Source: Alkalibacillus flavidus (GTDB taxonomy: Bacteria; Bacillota; Bacilli; Bacillales; Alkalibacillaceae). Taken from it: a DNA stretch of 54,528 bases. The stretch lies in NCBI RefSeq assembly GCF_040545925.1, contig NZ_JBEPMX010000015.1, positions 1 to 54,528 of the forward strand. Direction: 5' to 3'. Shown here piece by piece: positions 18,354 through 27,242 of the stretch; the first letter of the stretch is position 1, and every line of letters begins with the position of its first letter. The position numbers and the translations under genes were made by a program. The notes under the pieces are model-generated. The model searched no databases. It saw only the letters and a list, made by a program, of their open reading frames with translations, and was not told the origin of the DNA.

Positions 18354-18854
18354 ATGAAACCAATAGCATTAATAGGATTTATGGGGTCAGGAAAAACAAC
18401 AGTAGGACAAATGTTGGCGCAAGAAGTAAGTAAACCGTGTGTCGACCTTGATGAAGCTATTGAAACGAGGGAAGGGCGTCCAATAACAGACATATTTGCA
18501 ACAGAAGGAGAAGATTATTTTCGTCAGTTAGAATATAACGTGTTACAAGAATTCGCACGAGAGGATGTCATCGTTGCGACTGGAGGTGGCATTGTTAAGG
18601 AAGAGGCAAATCGGAAGGTGTTAAGACATGATTTTCTTACGGTCTGGCTTCATATTAGCTATGAAACGGTAGCGAAGCGCTTAGAAGGAGATACCACGAG
18701 GCCTTTATGGCAACAGCCTGAACATGTGAAGCGGGCGTTATACGACAGTCGTTTATCGTTGTATGAAAGCTGTGCAGAAACAATCGTTGAAGTCGATCAC
18801 AAGTCATTACCTACTCTTATTAAAGAAGTTAAACGATATATAACAGTTATATAA
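18354..18854 (+). CDS. aroK: Shikimate kinase
   Basis: Phosphorylates shikimate in the chorismate pathway. The 166-residue protein has Walker A GFMGSGKTT (8-16), the DLDEAIE segment, FRQLE, the substrate-binding GGG in VATGGGIV, and the lid arginines in TTRPLW. It is of normal length and starts after TAGGTGG. It is the divergent neighbour of comGA. Confidence 0.92.
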   Translation: MKPIALIGFMGSGKTTVGQMLAQEVSKPCVDLDEAIETREGRPITDIFATEGEDYFRQLEYNVLQEFAREDVIVATGGGIVKEEANRKVLRHDFLTVWLHISYETVAKRLEGDTTRPLWQQPEHVKRALYDSRLSLYESCAETIVEVDHKSLPTLIKEVKRYITVI

Positions 18855-18880
18855 TAGCTTCCCGTTGAAGTCAATACGAC

Positions 18881-18916
18881 AGAAAACCCCTCATTATGTC
18901 GATAATGAGGGTAACA
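18881..18916. terminator. Hairpin between convergent aroK and yqhG
   Basis: A perfect 10-bp stem, CCCTCATTAT with ATAATGAGGG (18888-18897 with 18902-18911), tetraloop GTCG. On the minus strand it is followed by GTTTTC; on the plus strand the next T-rich stretch is more distant. It probably ends yqhG and may end aroK. Confidence 0.6.
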
Positions 18917-18997
18917 GCTTGATTTTGTTTTTTATGACAAATATGACAGTGTTAATTCGATTATTTTATATAAATACTTTTTTTAACCGTCATGTCA

Positions 18998-19804
18998 TTA
19001 AACGTGAATTAATTGTTTTGTCGTTTGTTGTGTCGTGTAAAACATGCCTCCATTAATCCATTGAAGTGATATATTTGGATATAAGCGGTCGTAAATATGT
19101 TGTTCAGATTGTTTGATAAATGTTTGATCACTTTGCGTATCCTCTGACGATAATGTTTGTAGTAAGTTCATCTCACGGTTGTACAACGTGATGGATTGAT
19201 TGATAAATGATTGTGATTGGTTTGTGATTCGATCATTTAATTGACTCGTCATTTTCTGTAATGCCGATTCTATAGAAATGATCGTAGGGATCTTGTAATG
19301 ATAGGGCGGGATTATTGTTTTGAAATGATGGTCTTGCATCTCATCCATCCATGCAAAGCGCATCGTTCCATTGGTTAATAATATCCCGATGCTTATTTGT
19401 TCTTCGGCGATCCACGCGCCTTGGTATTGAATAAATCCATTCATCACAAACCAAGGGTCGAGTGCTTTAGTGTCTGACTCACTTTCAGCATGTTCGAATA
19501 ATGTTGTAAATGCTCCTTCGCGTTGTACGATTTGAAACAGTTGGTGTAATCGCGGTGAGCCTAAATGGATTAATTCGCTTTGGCCGTCTTGATGCTTGTC
19601 AGAAAATGAAAACGCGACGGTCATCGGCTCGCCTTCAAACCCCATCGTATCAACATATTGCCAATAGAAAGGGCGATTCATTAATTGTTTATCAAGTGTT
19701 TCAGTCAACTGTACGGTCATAAAACCGTCTTCTTCATGTGTTATATGAGCGCCATGTTGATTGAAAAACTGACTAACGAACGGTTGAATATCAGCTTGTT
19801 TCAT
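18998..19804 (-). CDS. yqhG: YqhG family protein
   Basis: A 268-residue soluble protein of the YqhG family, recognised by the N-terminal pattern (VSQFFNQHGAHITHEEDGFM, LTETLDKQLMNRPFYWQYV) and by lying next to yqhH as in B. subtilis. No catalytic motif is evident. It starts within the last 14 nt of yqhH, so the two are translationally coupled and probably work together; the joint role is unknown. Confidence 0.8.
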   Translation of the reverse strand: MKQADIQPFVSQFFNQHGAHITHEEDGFMTVQLTETLDKQLMNRPFYWQYVDTMGFEGEPMTVAFSFSDKHQDGQSELIHLGSPRLHQLFQIVQREGAFTTLFEHAESESDTKALDPWFVMNGFIQYQGAWIAEEQISIGILLTNGTMRFAWMDEMQDHHFKTIIPPYHYKIPTIISIESALQKMTSQLNDRITNQSQSFINQSITLYNREMNLLQTLSSEDTQSDQTFIKQSEQHIYDRLYPNISLQWINGGMFYTTQQTTKQLIHV

Positions 19805-21386
19805 CTCGCACGCCTTCCTTTGCTTGTTCGTATTCTATAACAGACATCATATTTTGCAGTTTAATATTGGCTTCAGCCTTTGATGACGATTCTGCTAATA
19901 TAGAGGTCATCTCTTCTTCAATTGTCGATAACCCGTAATGACTTAAAATTTGATCTAATTCCCCAATAACCCCTTCGAAGACATTCAATTTTTCATATAA
20001 TACTTGCCAAATATAGTCTTCAATTGTATTAGCCATGATGAGGTAATAAATATAAATGTCGTGCTCTTGACCATAACGATGAATACGACCAATTCGTTGT
20101 TCAAGTCGCATCGGATTCCACGGTAGATCATAATGAATCATGTGGTGGCAATATTGAAGGTTAAGCCCTTCAGTTCCAGCATCTGTCGTGATCAGGACGT
20201 CACCGTGTTGTTCGAATAGTTGCAACATCCATTGTTTCTTACTCTTTTTAAAATCACCATTATACGGTATAGCACGGATCCCATTTTGTTGGCATAACCA
20301 TTGTAAGTAAATTTGTGATGATTTATATTCTGTAAAGACAATGACAGGTTGGTTTATAGATTGTATGACCTCAATCGTTTTAAGTGCTTTGGCATGATGA
20401 GGCAATGTTTCGATTTTAGATAACAAAGGGTGATGGTCATCTTGTTTTTGTAATGAAACGTAGCATGCTTCTCGACTAGAACAAAATTCACGTTCGAGTG
20501 TTAACGTTGTTAATCGTTGGTTAGCATTCGTTGTTGATAGCTCTTCATAAACGTGTTGTTCATCTTCTGTGAATGAAATTTGTTCGGTTGAAATATGACG
20601 CTCACCCCATTGTGTAGTGATATCTTTTTTGCGTGTGCGAATCATCGATTGACGTACAATAGATTGAATATCCTTATCTTGATCATCATTCACTCGTTGT
20701 TTGAAAAGACGGCGGTCGCCTAATAATCCTGGGCGAACAATTGTCATCAAATGATATATATCATCTAAAGAGTTTTGAATTGGCGTCGCGGTCAAGAGTA
20801 AACAGTAGGTCGATTGTAGTTGTTTAACGAATTGATAATTTTTCGTTTTTGGATTTTTTAACCGATGGGCTTCATCCACAATAATGCAATCGAATGATTG
20901 ACCTGTTAGTGCTGATGCATGGGGCTCTTTTTTAGCTAAATCAAGTGATGAAATAACAATGTCATAGGCATCCCATGGATAAGAGCGATGTTTCGTACGA
21001 GCTGGAATGTAAAATGTTTGATTAAGTTCTTGTTCCCACTGTGATAAAAGGGAGGGTGGCACGAGTATGAGAGCGCGCTTTACTAACCCTTTGACCATCA
21101 GTTCTTTTAAAATAACGCCCGCTTCGATTGTTTTGCCGAGTCCGACTTCATCGGCTAAAATGGCTCGACCGTGCATGTCGTGAATCACTTGATTCACCGC
21201 ATCTTGTTGATGAGGCAGTAACTCTAATTGAGGTAAATATGCACCAGATATGAGCTGATTTCTGCTTGATAGAGAAAGTTGTCCTAATTGATAGGCTTGC
21301 TTAAAAGTATCCCAATCGCAGTTATGATCGTGTTTTACTTCGTTAAACCGATCCCATATAGGGGATGCGTCTACATATAATGTCAT
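19791..21386 (-). CDS. yqhH: SNF2/DEAD-type helicase-like ATPase (YqhH)
   Basis: A 531-residue SWI2/SNF2-family protein. Visible motifs are Q-like LLPHQQDAV, motif I DEVGLGKTIEAG, motif II DEAH in IIVDEAHRLK, motif III LLLTATP, and the C-terminal QRIGRIHRYGQ (motif VI). It is expected to translocate on double-stranded nucleic acid. The ATG at 21386 follows TAGGTGAT. It is divergent from the glycine cleavage operon and pairs with yqhG. Confidence 0.88.
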   Translation of the reverse strand: MTLYVDASPIWDRFNEVKHDHNCDWDTFKQAYQLGQLSLSSRNQLISGAYLPQLELLPHQQDAVNQVIHDMHGRAILADEVGLGKTIEAGVILKELMVKGLVKRALILVPPSLLSQWEQELNQTFYIPARTKHRSYPWDAYDIVISSLDLAKKEPHASALTGQSFDCIIVDEAHRLKNPKTKNYQFVKQLQSTYCLLLTATPIQNSLDDIYHLMTIVRPGLLGDRRLFKQRVNDDQDKDIQSIVRQSMIRTRKKDITTQWGERHISTEQISFTEDEQHVYEELSTTNANQRLTTLTLEREFCSSREACYVSLQKQDDHHPLLSKIETLPHHAKALKTIEVIQSINQPVIVFTEYKSSQIYLQWLCQQNGIRAIPYNGDFKKSKKQWMLQLFEQHGDVLITTDAGTEGLNLQYCHHMIHYDLPWNPMRLEQRIGRIHRYGQEHDIYIYYLIMANTIEDYIWQVLYEKLNVFEGVIGELDQILSHYGLSTIEEEMTSILAESSSKAEANIKLQNMMSVIEYEQAKEGVRDETS

Positions 21387-21434
21387 CTTAATCACCTAAA
21401 CTTTTAGATAACGCTTACACGTTTTTTCTGATTG

Positions 21435-21443
21435 TGATATAAT
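21435..21443 (+). promoter_or_regulatory. Promoter of the gcv operon
   Basis: TGATATAAT is an extended -10 with TATAAT at 21438-21443; a weak -35 (TTACAC) lies 17 bp upstream. It is about 100 nt before the riboswitch. Confidence 0.55.
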
Positions 21444-21538
21444 ACAGTTGAGTTTTTATTCATATTTTTGGCACGATTTATTGAATTCGTTACATAGTGT
21501 TACTGTGCCCTAATAATTGAATATTATAAGCGAATGAT

Positions 21539-21750
21539 TACAAGAGGAGAGCTCACGCTTGACGTGACGCCGACGGAGCAAATGCGAAACGTATGAATCT
21601 CTCAGGCACCCAGACTCTTGTAGGACGCACCTCTGGAGAGTGTTGATTGAATCAACCACCAACGATGTAAGCGTGCAGAACGTTGCATGACGAAACTTTC
21701 AGGTGAACGGACAGAGAGAATACCGACCTTTTTCGGTATTCTCTTTTTTT
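21539..21750 (+). ncRNA. Tandem glycine riboswitch with expression-platform terminator
   Basis: Two glycine aptamers lie in series. Aptamer 1 (about 21540-21621) is closed by ACAAGAG/CTCTTGT and contains the conserved GCCGACGGAGCAAA and GAATCTCTCAGGCA. Aptamer 2 (about 21623-21717) contains CTGGAGAGTG, ACCACCAACG and AACTTTCAGGTG with ACGGACAGAG. A terminator stem follows (21715-21726 with 21733-21744, then T7); its AGAG foot overlaps the end of aptamer 2, giving an ON-switch logic: glycine binding should prevent termination and turn on gcvT-gcvPA-gcvPB. Confidence 0.95.
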
Positions 21751-21779
21751 GGTTAATCACGAACATATAAGGGGGAATA

Positions 21780-22886
21780 ATGATGGCTGATTTAAAGCGA
21801 ACGCCTATTTTTCCAGAATACGAAAAATGGGGCGCCAAAACGGTCGATTTTGGCGGATGGGATCTGCCTGTACAATTTTCAGGAATTAAGGAAGAACACC
21901 ACGCAACACGGGAAAAAGCAGGGTTATTTGATGTCTCTCATATGGGCGAAATTGAAGTAACAGGCGAATCGAGTGAAGCATTTTTACAGAAAATGGTCAC
22001 AAACAACGTCACGAAACTAAACATCAATCAAGCGCAATATACAGCGATGTGTTATCCAGATGGTGGCACAGTTGATGACTTCTTAGTTTATAAACGTGAT
22101 GACAATGATTATTTACTCGTTGTTAATGCTGCTAATACGGAAAAAGATTATGACTGGTTGAAAGAGCATCAAATAGATGGTGTTTCGATTGAAAATGTTT
22201 CTGATCAGTATGCACAGCTTGCTCTGCAAGGTCCATTAGCTGAATCGATCTTACAAAAGTTAACGGATGACGATTTAAGTGAGATTAAATTTTTCCGTTT
22301 TAAAGATGACGTATCCTTTACAGGTGTTAACCATACAGCTATAGTGTCACGCACGGGTTATACGGGTGAAGATGGTTTTGAAATTTATATTGACCAATCA
22401 TCTGGTCGTGCATTATGGCAAGCAATTATGGAAGCTGGTGAACCTGAGGGGTTACAGCCGATAGGACTAGGCGCACGTGATACGCTCCGTTTTGAAGCGA
22501 ACTTAGCATTGTACGGTCAGGAGTTATCCAAGGATATTACACCTGTTGAAGCGGGTATAGGATTCGCCGTCAAAGTGAAAACAGAAGATGATTTTATCGG
22601 AAAAGATGTTTTGGCTAAACAAAAACAAGATGGACCGGGTCGCCGTTTAGTTGGAGTGGAAATGTTAGATAAAGGCATCCCAAGACACGGTTATGATGTT
22701 TTAGTTGGCGATGAGGTGATTGGGTTTGTAACATCAGGCACACAATCGCCAACGTTAGATAAAAATGTCGGTTTGGCGTTAATTGATGTGAACCATGCAG
22801 AGGAAGGAAACGTCGTAAGCGTTCAAGTTCGAAAACGTCAACTAGAAGCGAAAATTGTACCAACTCCATTTTATAAAAGAGGATAA
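21780..22886 (+). CDS. gcvT: Glycine cleavage system T protein (aminomethyltransferase)
   Basis: Transfers the methylene carbon from aminomethylated H protein to THF, giving 5,10-methylene-THF and ammonia. The 368-residue protein has FGGWDLPVQFSGI, the VSHMGEIEV and SRTGYTGEDGFE motifs and a C-terminal GCV_T domain. It starts at tandem ATGATG after AAGGGGG. First gene of the operon under the glycine riboswitch. Confidence 0.96.
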   Translation: MMADLKRTPIFPEYEKWGAKTVDFGGWDLPVQFSGIKEEHHATREKAGLFDVSHMGEIEVTGESSEAFLQKMVTNNVTKLNINQAQYTAMCYPDGGTVDDFLVYKRDDNDYLLVVNAANTEKDYDWLKEHQIDGVSIENVSDQYAQLALQGPLAESILQKLTDDDLSEIKFFRFKDDVSFTGVNHTAIVSRTGYTGEDGFEIYIDQSSGRALWQAIMEAGEPEGLQPIGLGARDTLRFEANLALYGQELSKDITPVEAGIGFAVKVKTEDDFIGKDVLAKQKQDGPGRRLVGVEMLDKGIPRHGYDVLVGDEVIGFVTSGTQSPTLDKNVGLALIDVNHAEEGNVVSVQVRKRQLEAKIVPTPFYKRG

Positions 22887-22898
22887 GAGGTGAGAAAC

Positions 22899-24248
22899 AT
22901 GCAACATCGTTATATTCCGATGACAGATGAAGACCGTCAAGCGATGCTTGATACAATTGGCGTTTCATCATCAAATGACTTGTTTGAAGATATTCCAGAA
23001 GCAGTTCGATTTACAGGTGAACTAAATGTGAAGCCTGCTAAATCTGAATATGACTTAATGAAAGAAATGACAGGACTGGCGGAACAAAATAGTCATTCGC
23101 AGTCCCATACCTCCTTTTTAGGAGCTGGCGTTTACCAACATTATATCCCGTCCATTGTTGATCACGTGATTTCACGTTCAGAGTTTTATACAGCTTATAC
23201 GCCGTATCAACCTGAAATTTCGCAAGGTGAATTACAAGCGATTTTTGAATTCCAAACGATGATTTGTGAAATGACAGGTATGGAAGTAGCCAACTCGTCC
23301 ATGTACGATGGCGGTACTGCGTTAGCTGAAGCGGTTAATTTAAGTGCAGGCCAAACGAAAAAGAAAAAAGTGATCGTATCAAAAGCGATTCACCCAGAAT
23401 CATTAGATGTTATTTACACATATGCGAAAGGGTTTAACTTAGATATTGTGGAAATCGACCATCACAATGGTTTAACGGATTTAGACCAATTAAAATCCGA
23501 ATTAGATGATGAGACGGCAAGTGTTGTCATGCAATATCCAAACTTTTTTGGTCAGATTGAGCCGTTAGCAGATATTCAAGAAATCGTTAACGATCAACCT
23601 AAGACAATGATGATTGTATCAAGTAATCCACTAGCATTAGGTTACTTAACGCCACCAGGGGAATTTGGTGCAGATATTGTCGTTGGAGATGCGCAAGTGT
23701 TTGGTATTCCAACGCAGTTCGGTGGTCCACATTGTGGTTATTTTGCGACAACGAAGAAATTAATGCGAAAAGTGCCGGGCCGTTTAGTCGGTCAAACAAC
23801 TGATGAAGAAGGTCGTCGTGGCTTTGTTTTAACGCTTCAAGCGCGTGAACAACATATTCGTCGTGATAAAGCGACATCCAATATTTGTTCAAACCAAGCG
23901 CTTAATGCTTTAGCATCGTCCGTTGCAATGACCGCTTTAGGTAAACAAGGCGTTCGTGAAATGGCTGAGTTGAATATGAAGAAGGCGCGATATGCGAAAA
24001 AAGCATTTGAAAAAGCTGGATTCGAAACGTTATACGACGGATCCTTCTTTAATGAATTCATCGTCAAATTAGACCGCCCAGTTCATGAATTGAATGAAGC
24101 GTTGTTAGATGAAGGGTTCATTGGAGGTTATGATTTAGGAAGAGATAACGACCAATTAGCTAACCATATGTTAGTTGCTGTTACGGAGGTTCGTTCTAAA
24201 GAAGAAATTGATCAATTTGTTGCGAAAGTAGGTGAACTTAATGGCTAA
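22899..24248 (+). CDS. gcvPA: Glycine dehydrogenase (decarboxylating) subunit 1
   Basis: One half of the split P protein, forming a heterotetramer with GcvPB and decarboxylating glycine with PLP. The 449-residue protein starts MQHRYIPMTDEDRQAML and shows SFLGAGVYQHYIP, MYDGGTALAEA and the FGGPHCGYFA region. The ATG at 22899 follows AGAGGTGAG, so an in-frame GTG at 22890 is rejected. It overlaps gcvPB by 8 nt. Confidence 0.95.
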   Translation: MQHRYIPMTDEDRQAMLDTIGVSSSNDLFEDIPEAVRFTGELNVKPAKSEYDLMKEMTGLAEQNSHSQSHTSFLGAGVYQHYIPSIVDHVISRSEFYTAYTPYQPEISQGELQAIFEFQTMICEMTGMEVANSSMYDGGTALAEAVNLSAGQTKKKKVIVSKAIHPESLDVIYTYAKGFNLDIVEIDHHNGLTDLDQLKSELDDETASVVMQYPNFFGQIEPLADIQEIVNDQPKTMMIVSSNPLALGYLTPPGEFGADIVVGDAQVFGIPTQFGGPHCGYFATTKKLMRKVPGRLVGQTTDEEGRRGFVLTLQAREQHIRRDKATSNICSNQALNALASSVAMTALGKQGVREMAELNMKKARYAKKAFEKAGFETLYDGSFFNEFIVKLDRPVHELNEALLDEGFIGGYDLGRDNDQLANHMLVAVTEVRSKEEIDQFVAKVGELNG

Positions 24249-25710
24249 TGAACAAGATTTTCCGGTGATTTTTGAGTTGAGTAAAACAGGACGTAAAGGT
24301 TATCACTTACCTGAACTTGATGTGGACGATGTTGATTTGGCGGAAGAATTATCTGAGCAGTACGTTCGCCAGGAAAATCCTGATTTACCCGAAGTCAGTG
24401 AACTGCAAATCATGCGTCATTATACAGCGTTATCGACCCGCAACCATGGTGTAGATTCTGGTTTTTATCCACTAGGGTCATGTACGATGAAATATAATCC
24501 GAAAATAAACGAAGACGTCGCGCGTTTACCAGGATTAAGTTCTATTCATCCGTATCAACCTGAATCGTCTGTACAAGGCGCGCTTGCTTTAATGTATGAT
24601 TTGCAAACGTCACTCAGCCATATTACAGGCATGGATTATGTGACATTACAATCAGCAGCTGGTGCGCAAGGTGAATGGACTGGGCTCATGATGATTCGTG
24701 CTTTTCATGAAGCGAACGGTGATTACAACCGTACGAAAGTTATCGTGCCCGATTCCGCGCATGGTACGAACCCAGCATCTGCAACTGTCGCTGGTTTTGA
24801 AGCGGTCACAGTTAAATCGAATGATCAAGGGTTAGTCGATTTGGACGATTTACGTCGCGTCGTCGATGAACAAACGGCAGCGTTAATGTTAACGAACCCG
24901 AACACACTCGGATTATTCGAAAAAGATATTATGGAAATGGCTGATATTGTCCACGGGGCTGGTGGTCGTTTGTATTATGATGGCGCGAACTTAAACGCGA
25001 TCATGGGATACACACGTCCAGGCGACATGGGCTTTGATGTCGTTCACTTGAACTTGCACAAAACATTCACAGGTCCACACGGGGGCGGTGGTCCAGGATC
25101 AGGACCAGTTGGTGTTACGAATGAATTAGCCCCGTTTTTACCGAAACCGTTAGTGGCGAAGCAGGATGAACAATATTACTTTGACTATGATCGTCCGCAA
25201 TCGATTGGGCGGATTAAGCCATATTACGGTAACTTCGGAATTAACGTCCGTGCGTATACGTATATTCGTTCCATGGGACCTGATGGCTTGAAACAGGTTA
25301 GTGAAAGCGCCGTACTAAACGCGAATTACATGATGCGCCGTTTAGGTGAAGAATTCGAGCTACCATATAATCAACATTGTAAGCACGAATTTGTTCTATC
25401 TGGTAAAAACCAAAAGAAAATGGGTGTTAGAACGCTAGATATGGCCAAACGCCTGCTTGATTTTGGATATCATCCACCAACAATTTATTTCCCACTTAAT
25501 GTAGAGGAAGCGTTGATGGTTGAACCGACAGAAACGGAATCAAAAGAAACGTTAGATGAATTTATCGAGGCGATGAATCAAATATCGCAAGAAGCGAATG
25601 ACGATCCAGAAACGGTACAAGAAGCCCCTCATACGACAGTCGTTAGTCGCATGGATGAAACGACAGCGGCACGTAAACCGATTCTCCGTTATTACCGAGA
25701 GGAATCATAA
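24241..25710 (+). CDS. gcvPB: Glycine dehydrogenase (decarboxylating) subunit 2
   Basis: The PLP-binding half of the split glycine decarboxylase, 489 residues. The PLP lysine is in NLHKTF, followed by the glycine-rich GPHGGGGPGSGP; the GSCTMKYNPK segment is also typical. The ATG at 24241 overlaps the gcvPA stop (ATGGCTAA) and has TAGGTGA upstream. The H protein and lipoamide dehydrogenase genes are not in this window. A strong terminator ends the operon. Confidence 0.95.
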   Translation: MANEQDFPVIFELSKTGRKGYHLPELDVDDVDLAEELSEQYVRQENPDLPEVSELQIMRHYTALSTRNHGVDSGFYPLGSCTMKYNPKINEDVARLPGLSSIHPYQPESSVQGALALMYDLQTSLSHITGMDYVTLQSAAGAQGEWTGLMMIRAFHEANGDYNRTKVIVPDSAHGTNPASATVAGFEAVTVKSNDQGLVDLDDLRRVVDEQTAALMLTNPNTLGLFEKDIMEMADIVHGAGGRLYYDGANLNAIMGYTRPGDMGFDVVHLNLHKTFTGPHGGGGPGSGPVGVTNELAPFLPKPLVAKQDEQYYFDYDRPQSIGRIKPYYGNFGINVRAYTYIRSMGPDGLKQVSESAVLNANYMMRRLGEEFELPYNQHCKHEFVLSGKNQKKMGVRTLDMAKRLLDFGYHPPTIYFPLNVEEALMVEPTETESKETLDEFIEAMNQISQEANDDPETVQEAPHTTVVSRMDETTAARKPILRYYREES

Positions 25711-25711
25711 T

Positions 25712-25748
25712 AAAACAGCCGAGCGCAATGCCGCTCGGCTGTTTTTAA
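25712..25748. terminator. Bidirectional terminator between gcvPB and yqhL
   Basis: A perfect 11-bp GC-rich stem (25715-25725 with 25732-25742) with a 6-nt loop, flanked by an A-run and a T-run, between convergent genes. Confidence 0.9.
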
Positions 25749-25757
25749 TAGGCTAAT

Positions 25758-26153
25758 TTAATATCCTTTTTTCTTTTGTTTAATTTTACCTGTCCACTTA
25801 CTGAAGCCGCCTTTAAGTTGATTAAGTCCTGTATACCCTTTTTTACGTAACACATTGGCTGCTCTAGTTGAACGTGAACCTCTCTGGCAATATAAATAAA
25901 TGGGTTGGTCATCACGAATTTCACCAATTCGCTGTTTCAACTGTGATAAAGGAATATTTCGTGCACCTAAAATATGACCGCGTTCATATTCATTCGGTTC
26001 ACGAACATCAATCAACTGAGCTTTACGATAGCCTTCTTTAAATTGTTCTTCAGTTAAATTTTTGACATGTTTCTGTTTTTGTACGTTTCGAAATACAAAG
26101 AATAAAATGATTACGGCTACCCCGATTAATATAGCGAATAAAACATCCATCAT
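25758..26153 (-). CDS. yqhL: Membrane-anchored rhodanese-like protein (YqhL)
   Basis: A 131-residue protein with an N-terminal membrane helix (VLFAILIGVAVIILFFVF) and a single rhodanese domain. The active-site loop is CQRGSR (Cys in LYCQRGSRSTRAANVL), and IDVREPNEYERGHI is typical. It is expected to carry a persulfide or act as a redox thiol; the substrate is unknown. The start at 26153 follows AGAGGGGGA. In B. subtilis lipM and mntR follow; here nrdJ occupies that side. Confidence 0.88.
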   Translation of the reverse strand: MMDVLFAILIGVAVIILFFVFRNVQKQKHVKNLTEEQFKEGYRKAQLIDVREPNEYERGHILGARNIPLSQLKQRIGEIRDDQPIYLYCQRGSRSTRAANVLRKKGYTGLNQLKGGFSKWTGKIKQKKKGY

Positions 26154-26320
26154 TGTTCCCCTCTTTCTCTTTTTCAGTCCCTTATATATTATAAAAGGCT
26201 TTCCGTTATGAAGCAAAGATTTTCTTTTAAGTTATCGGTGTGTAAGAATACCTATTTCTATGGCCTCATTATTTATAGTTATTCAATATTAGTCTTGACT
26301 TATTCGATTAATTGTGAATC

Positions 26321-26329
26321 TGATACTAT
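26321..26329 (+). promoter_or_regulatory. nrdJ promoter, extended -10
   Basis: TGATACTAT is a TGn extended -10 (TACTAT at 26324-26329). It overlaps the first NrdR-type box, so repressor binding would block polymerase. A TTGACT at 26295-26300 is too far for normal spacing. Confidence 0.5.
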
Positions 26330-26369
26330 ATATAGACGAAATCGTCAAAATACAACACAATATATTGAT
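26322..26369 (+). promoter_or_regulatory. Tandem NrdR-type boxes upstream of nrdJ
   Basis: Two 16-bp sites fit the NrdR box pattern (acaCwAtATaTwGtgt): GATACTATATATAGAC at 26322-26337 and AACACAATATATTGAT at 26354-26369. Their starts are 32 bp apart with a 16-bp linker, the spacing known for cooperative NrdR binding. NrdR represses ribonucleotide reductase genes in response to ATP/dATP; the nrdR gene itself is outside this window. Confidence 0.78.
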
Positions 26370-26453
26370 TATTTAAGTTGGTTTTGTTAGTCTATGGTTA
26401 GGACGTTACCAAAAAGACGTAACGATTAGATTTTACGTGAAGGAGGTCATGAA

Positions 26454-27242
26454 ATGCAAGGTGTAACGGATAAAGGGTTGCAAATTAATGTCGACCAATT
26501 AAATGAAGACATTAAGCAATTTCCTAATGTACATCCGGTCACATCGGATATGTCAACGACTCATAAAGGCGTATCCCGGCTTGTTATGTTAGACCGATAT
26601 GCATTCAAGGACACGGAGAAGAGAACGATTCAAGAAGGAGACTTTGTCGTCTTAACAGTAAAAGACGATCCGAAGTTCCCTGCTCGTGGCACGGGGTTCA
26701 TTCATGAGTTGAAAGGTGACCGTGCAATGGTACGGGTAGACGATGATTATTTACACGTATTAGACAACGAAGAAGCGAAAGAAACAGGCTTGATTGAGAA
26801 GTCATTAAGCGCTATTGATAAACCATTAGAAGTCTATTATGAACAAATTGCTTTACGTAATGCGACGGGCTTAGCAGAGGTTGAAACATCTGAAGAAAAA
26901 CGACAAGAATGGTTCAATAAATTTTATCACGAATTATCTGAGTTAAATTTTATTCCGGCTGGACGTGTATTATACGGTGCAGGTTCCAACACAGACGTCA
27001 CGTACTTTAATTGTTATGTGATGCCATTCGTTCAAGACTCAAGAGAAGGAATAAGTGATCACCGTAAACAAGTGATGGAAATTATGTCACGCGGTGGTGG
27101 TGTTGGGACGAATGGTTCGACGCTTCGTCCACGCAATGCACTAGCCCGCGGTGTGAACGGCAAATCATCTGGTTCCGTTTCGTGGTTAGATGATATTGCG
27201 AAATTGACACACCTTGTCGAGCAAGGCGGCTCGAGACGTGGT
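26454..27242 (+). CDS. nrdJ: Adenosylcobalamin-dependent ribonucleotide reductase NrdJ, 5' exon
   Basis: The first 263 residues of a class II ribonucleotide reductase, which makes deoxyribonucleotides using a B12-derived radical. It includes the ATP-cone-free N-terminal region, the redox cysteine in DVTYFNCYV, and SRGGGVGTNGSTLRPR. It starts at an ATG after GAAGGAGGTC. The reading frame reaches a UAA at 27261-27263, but residues after GSRRG do not match the family. The family sequence GSRRGAQMIMLNDWHPDV resumes at 27668, so the gene is split by a group I intron and not truncated. The exon ends with U at 27242, as group I introns require. Spliced and intein-free, the protein would be 851 residues. 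Confidence 0.93.

Noticed and set aside
18865..19056. A 63-codon open frame after aroK
   Set aside because: It runs through a terminator hairpin and into the opposite-strand yqhG end, with no ribosome binding site.
26217..26453. A cobalamin riboswitch upstream of the B12-dependent nrdJ
   Set aside because: No B12-box-like sequence or adequate structured leader; the gap is AT-rich and only NrdR-type boxes and a promoter were seen.
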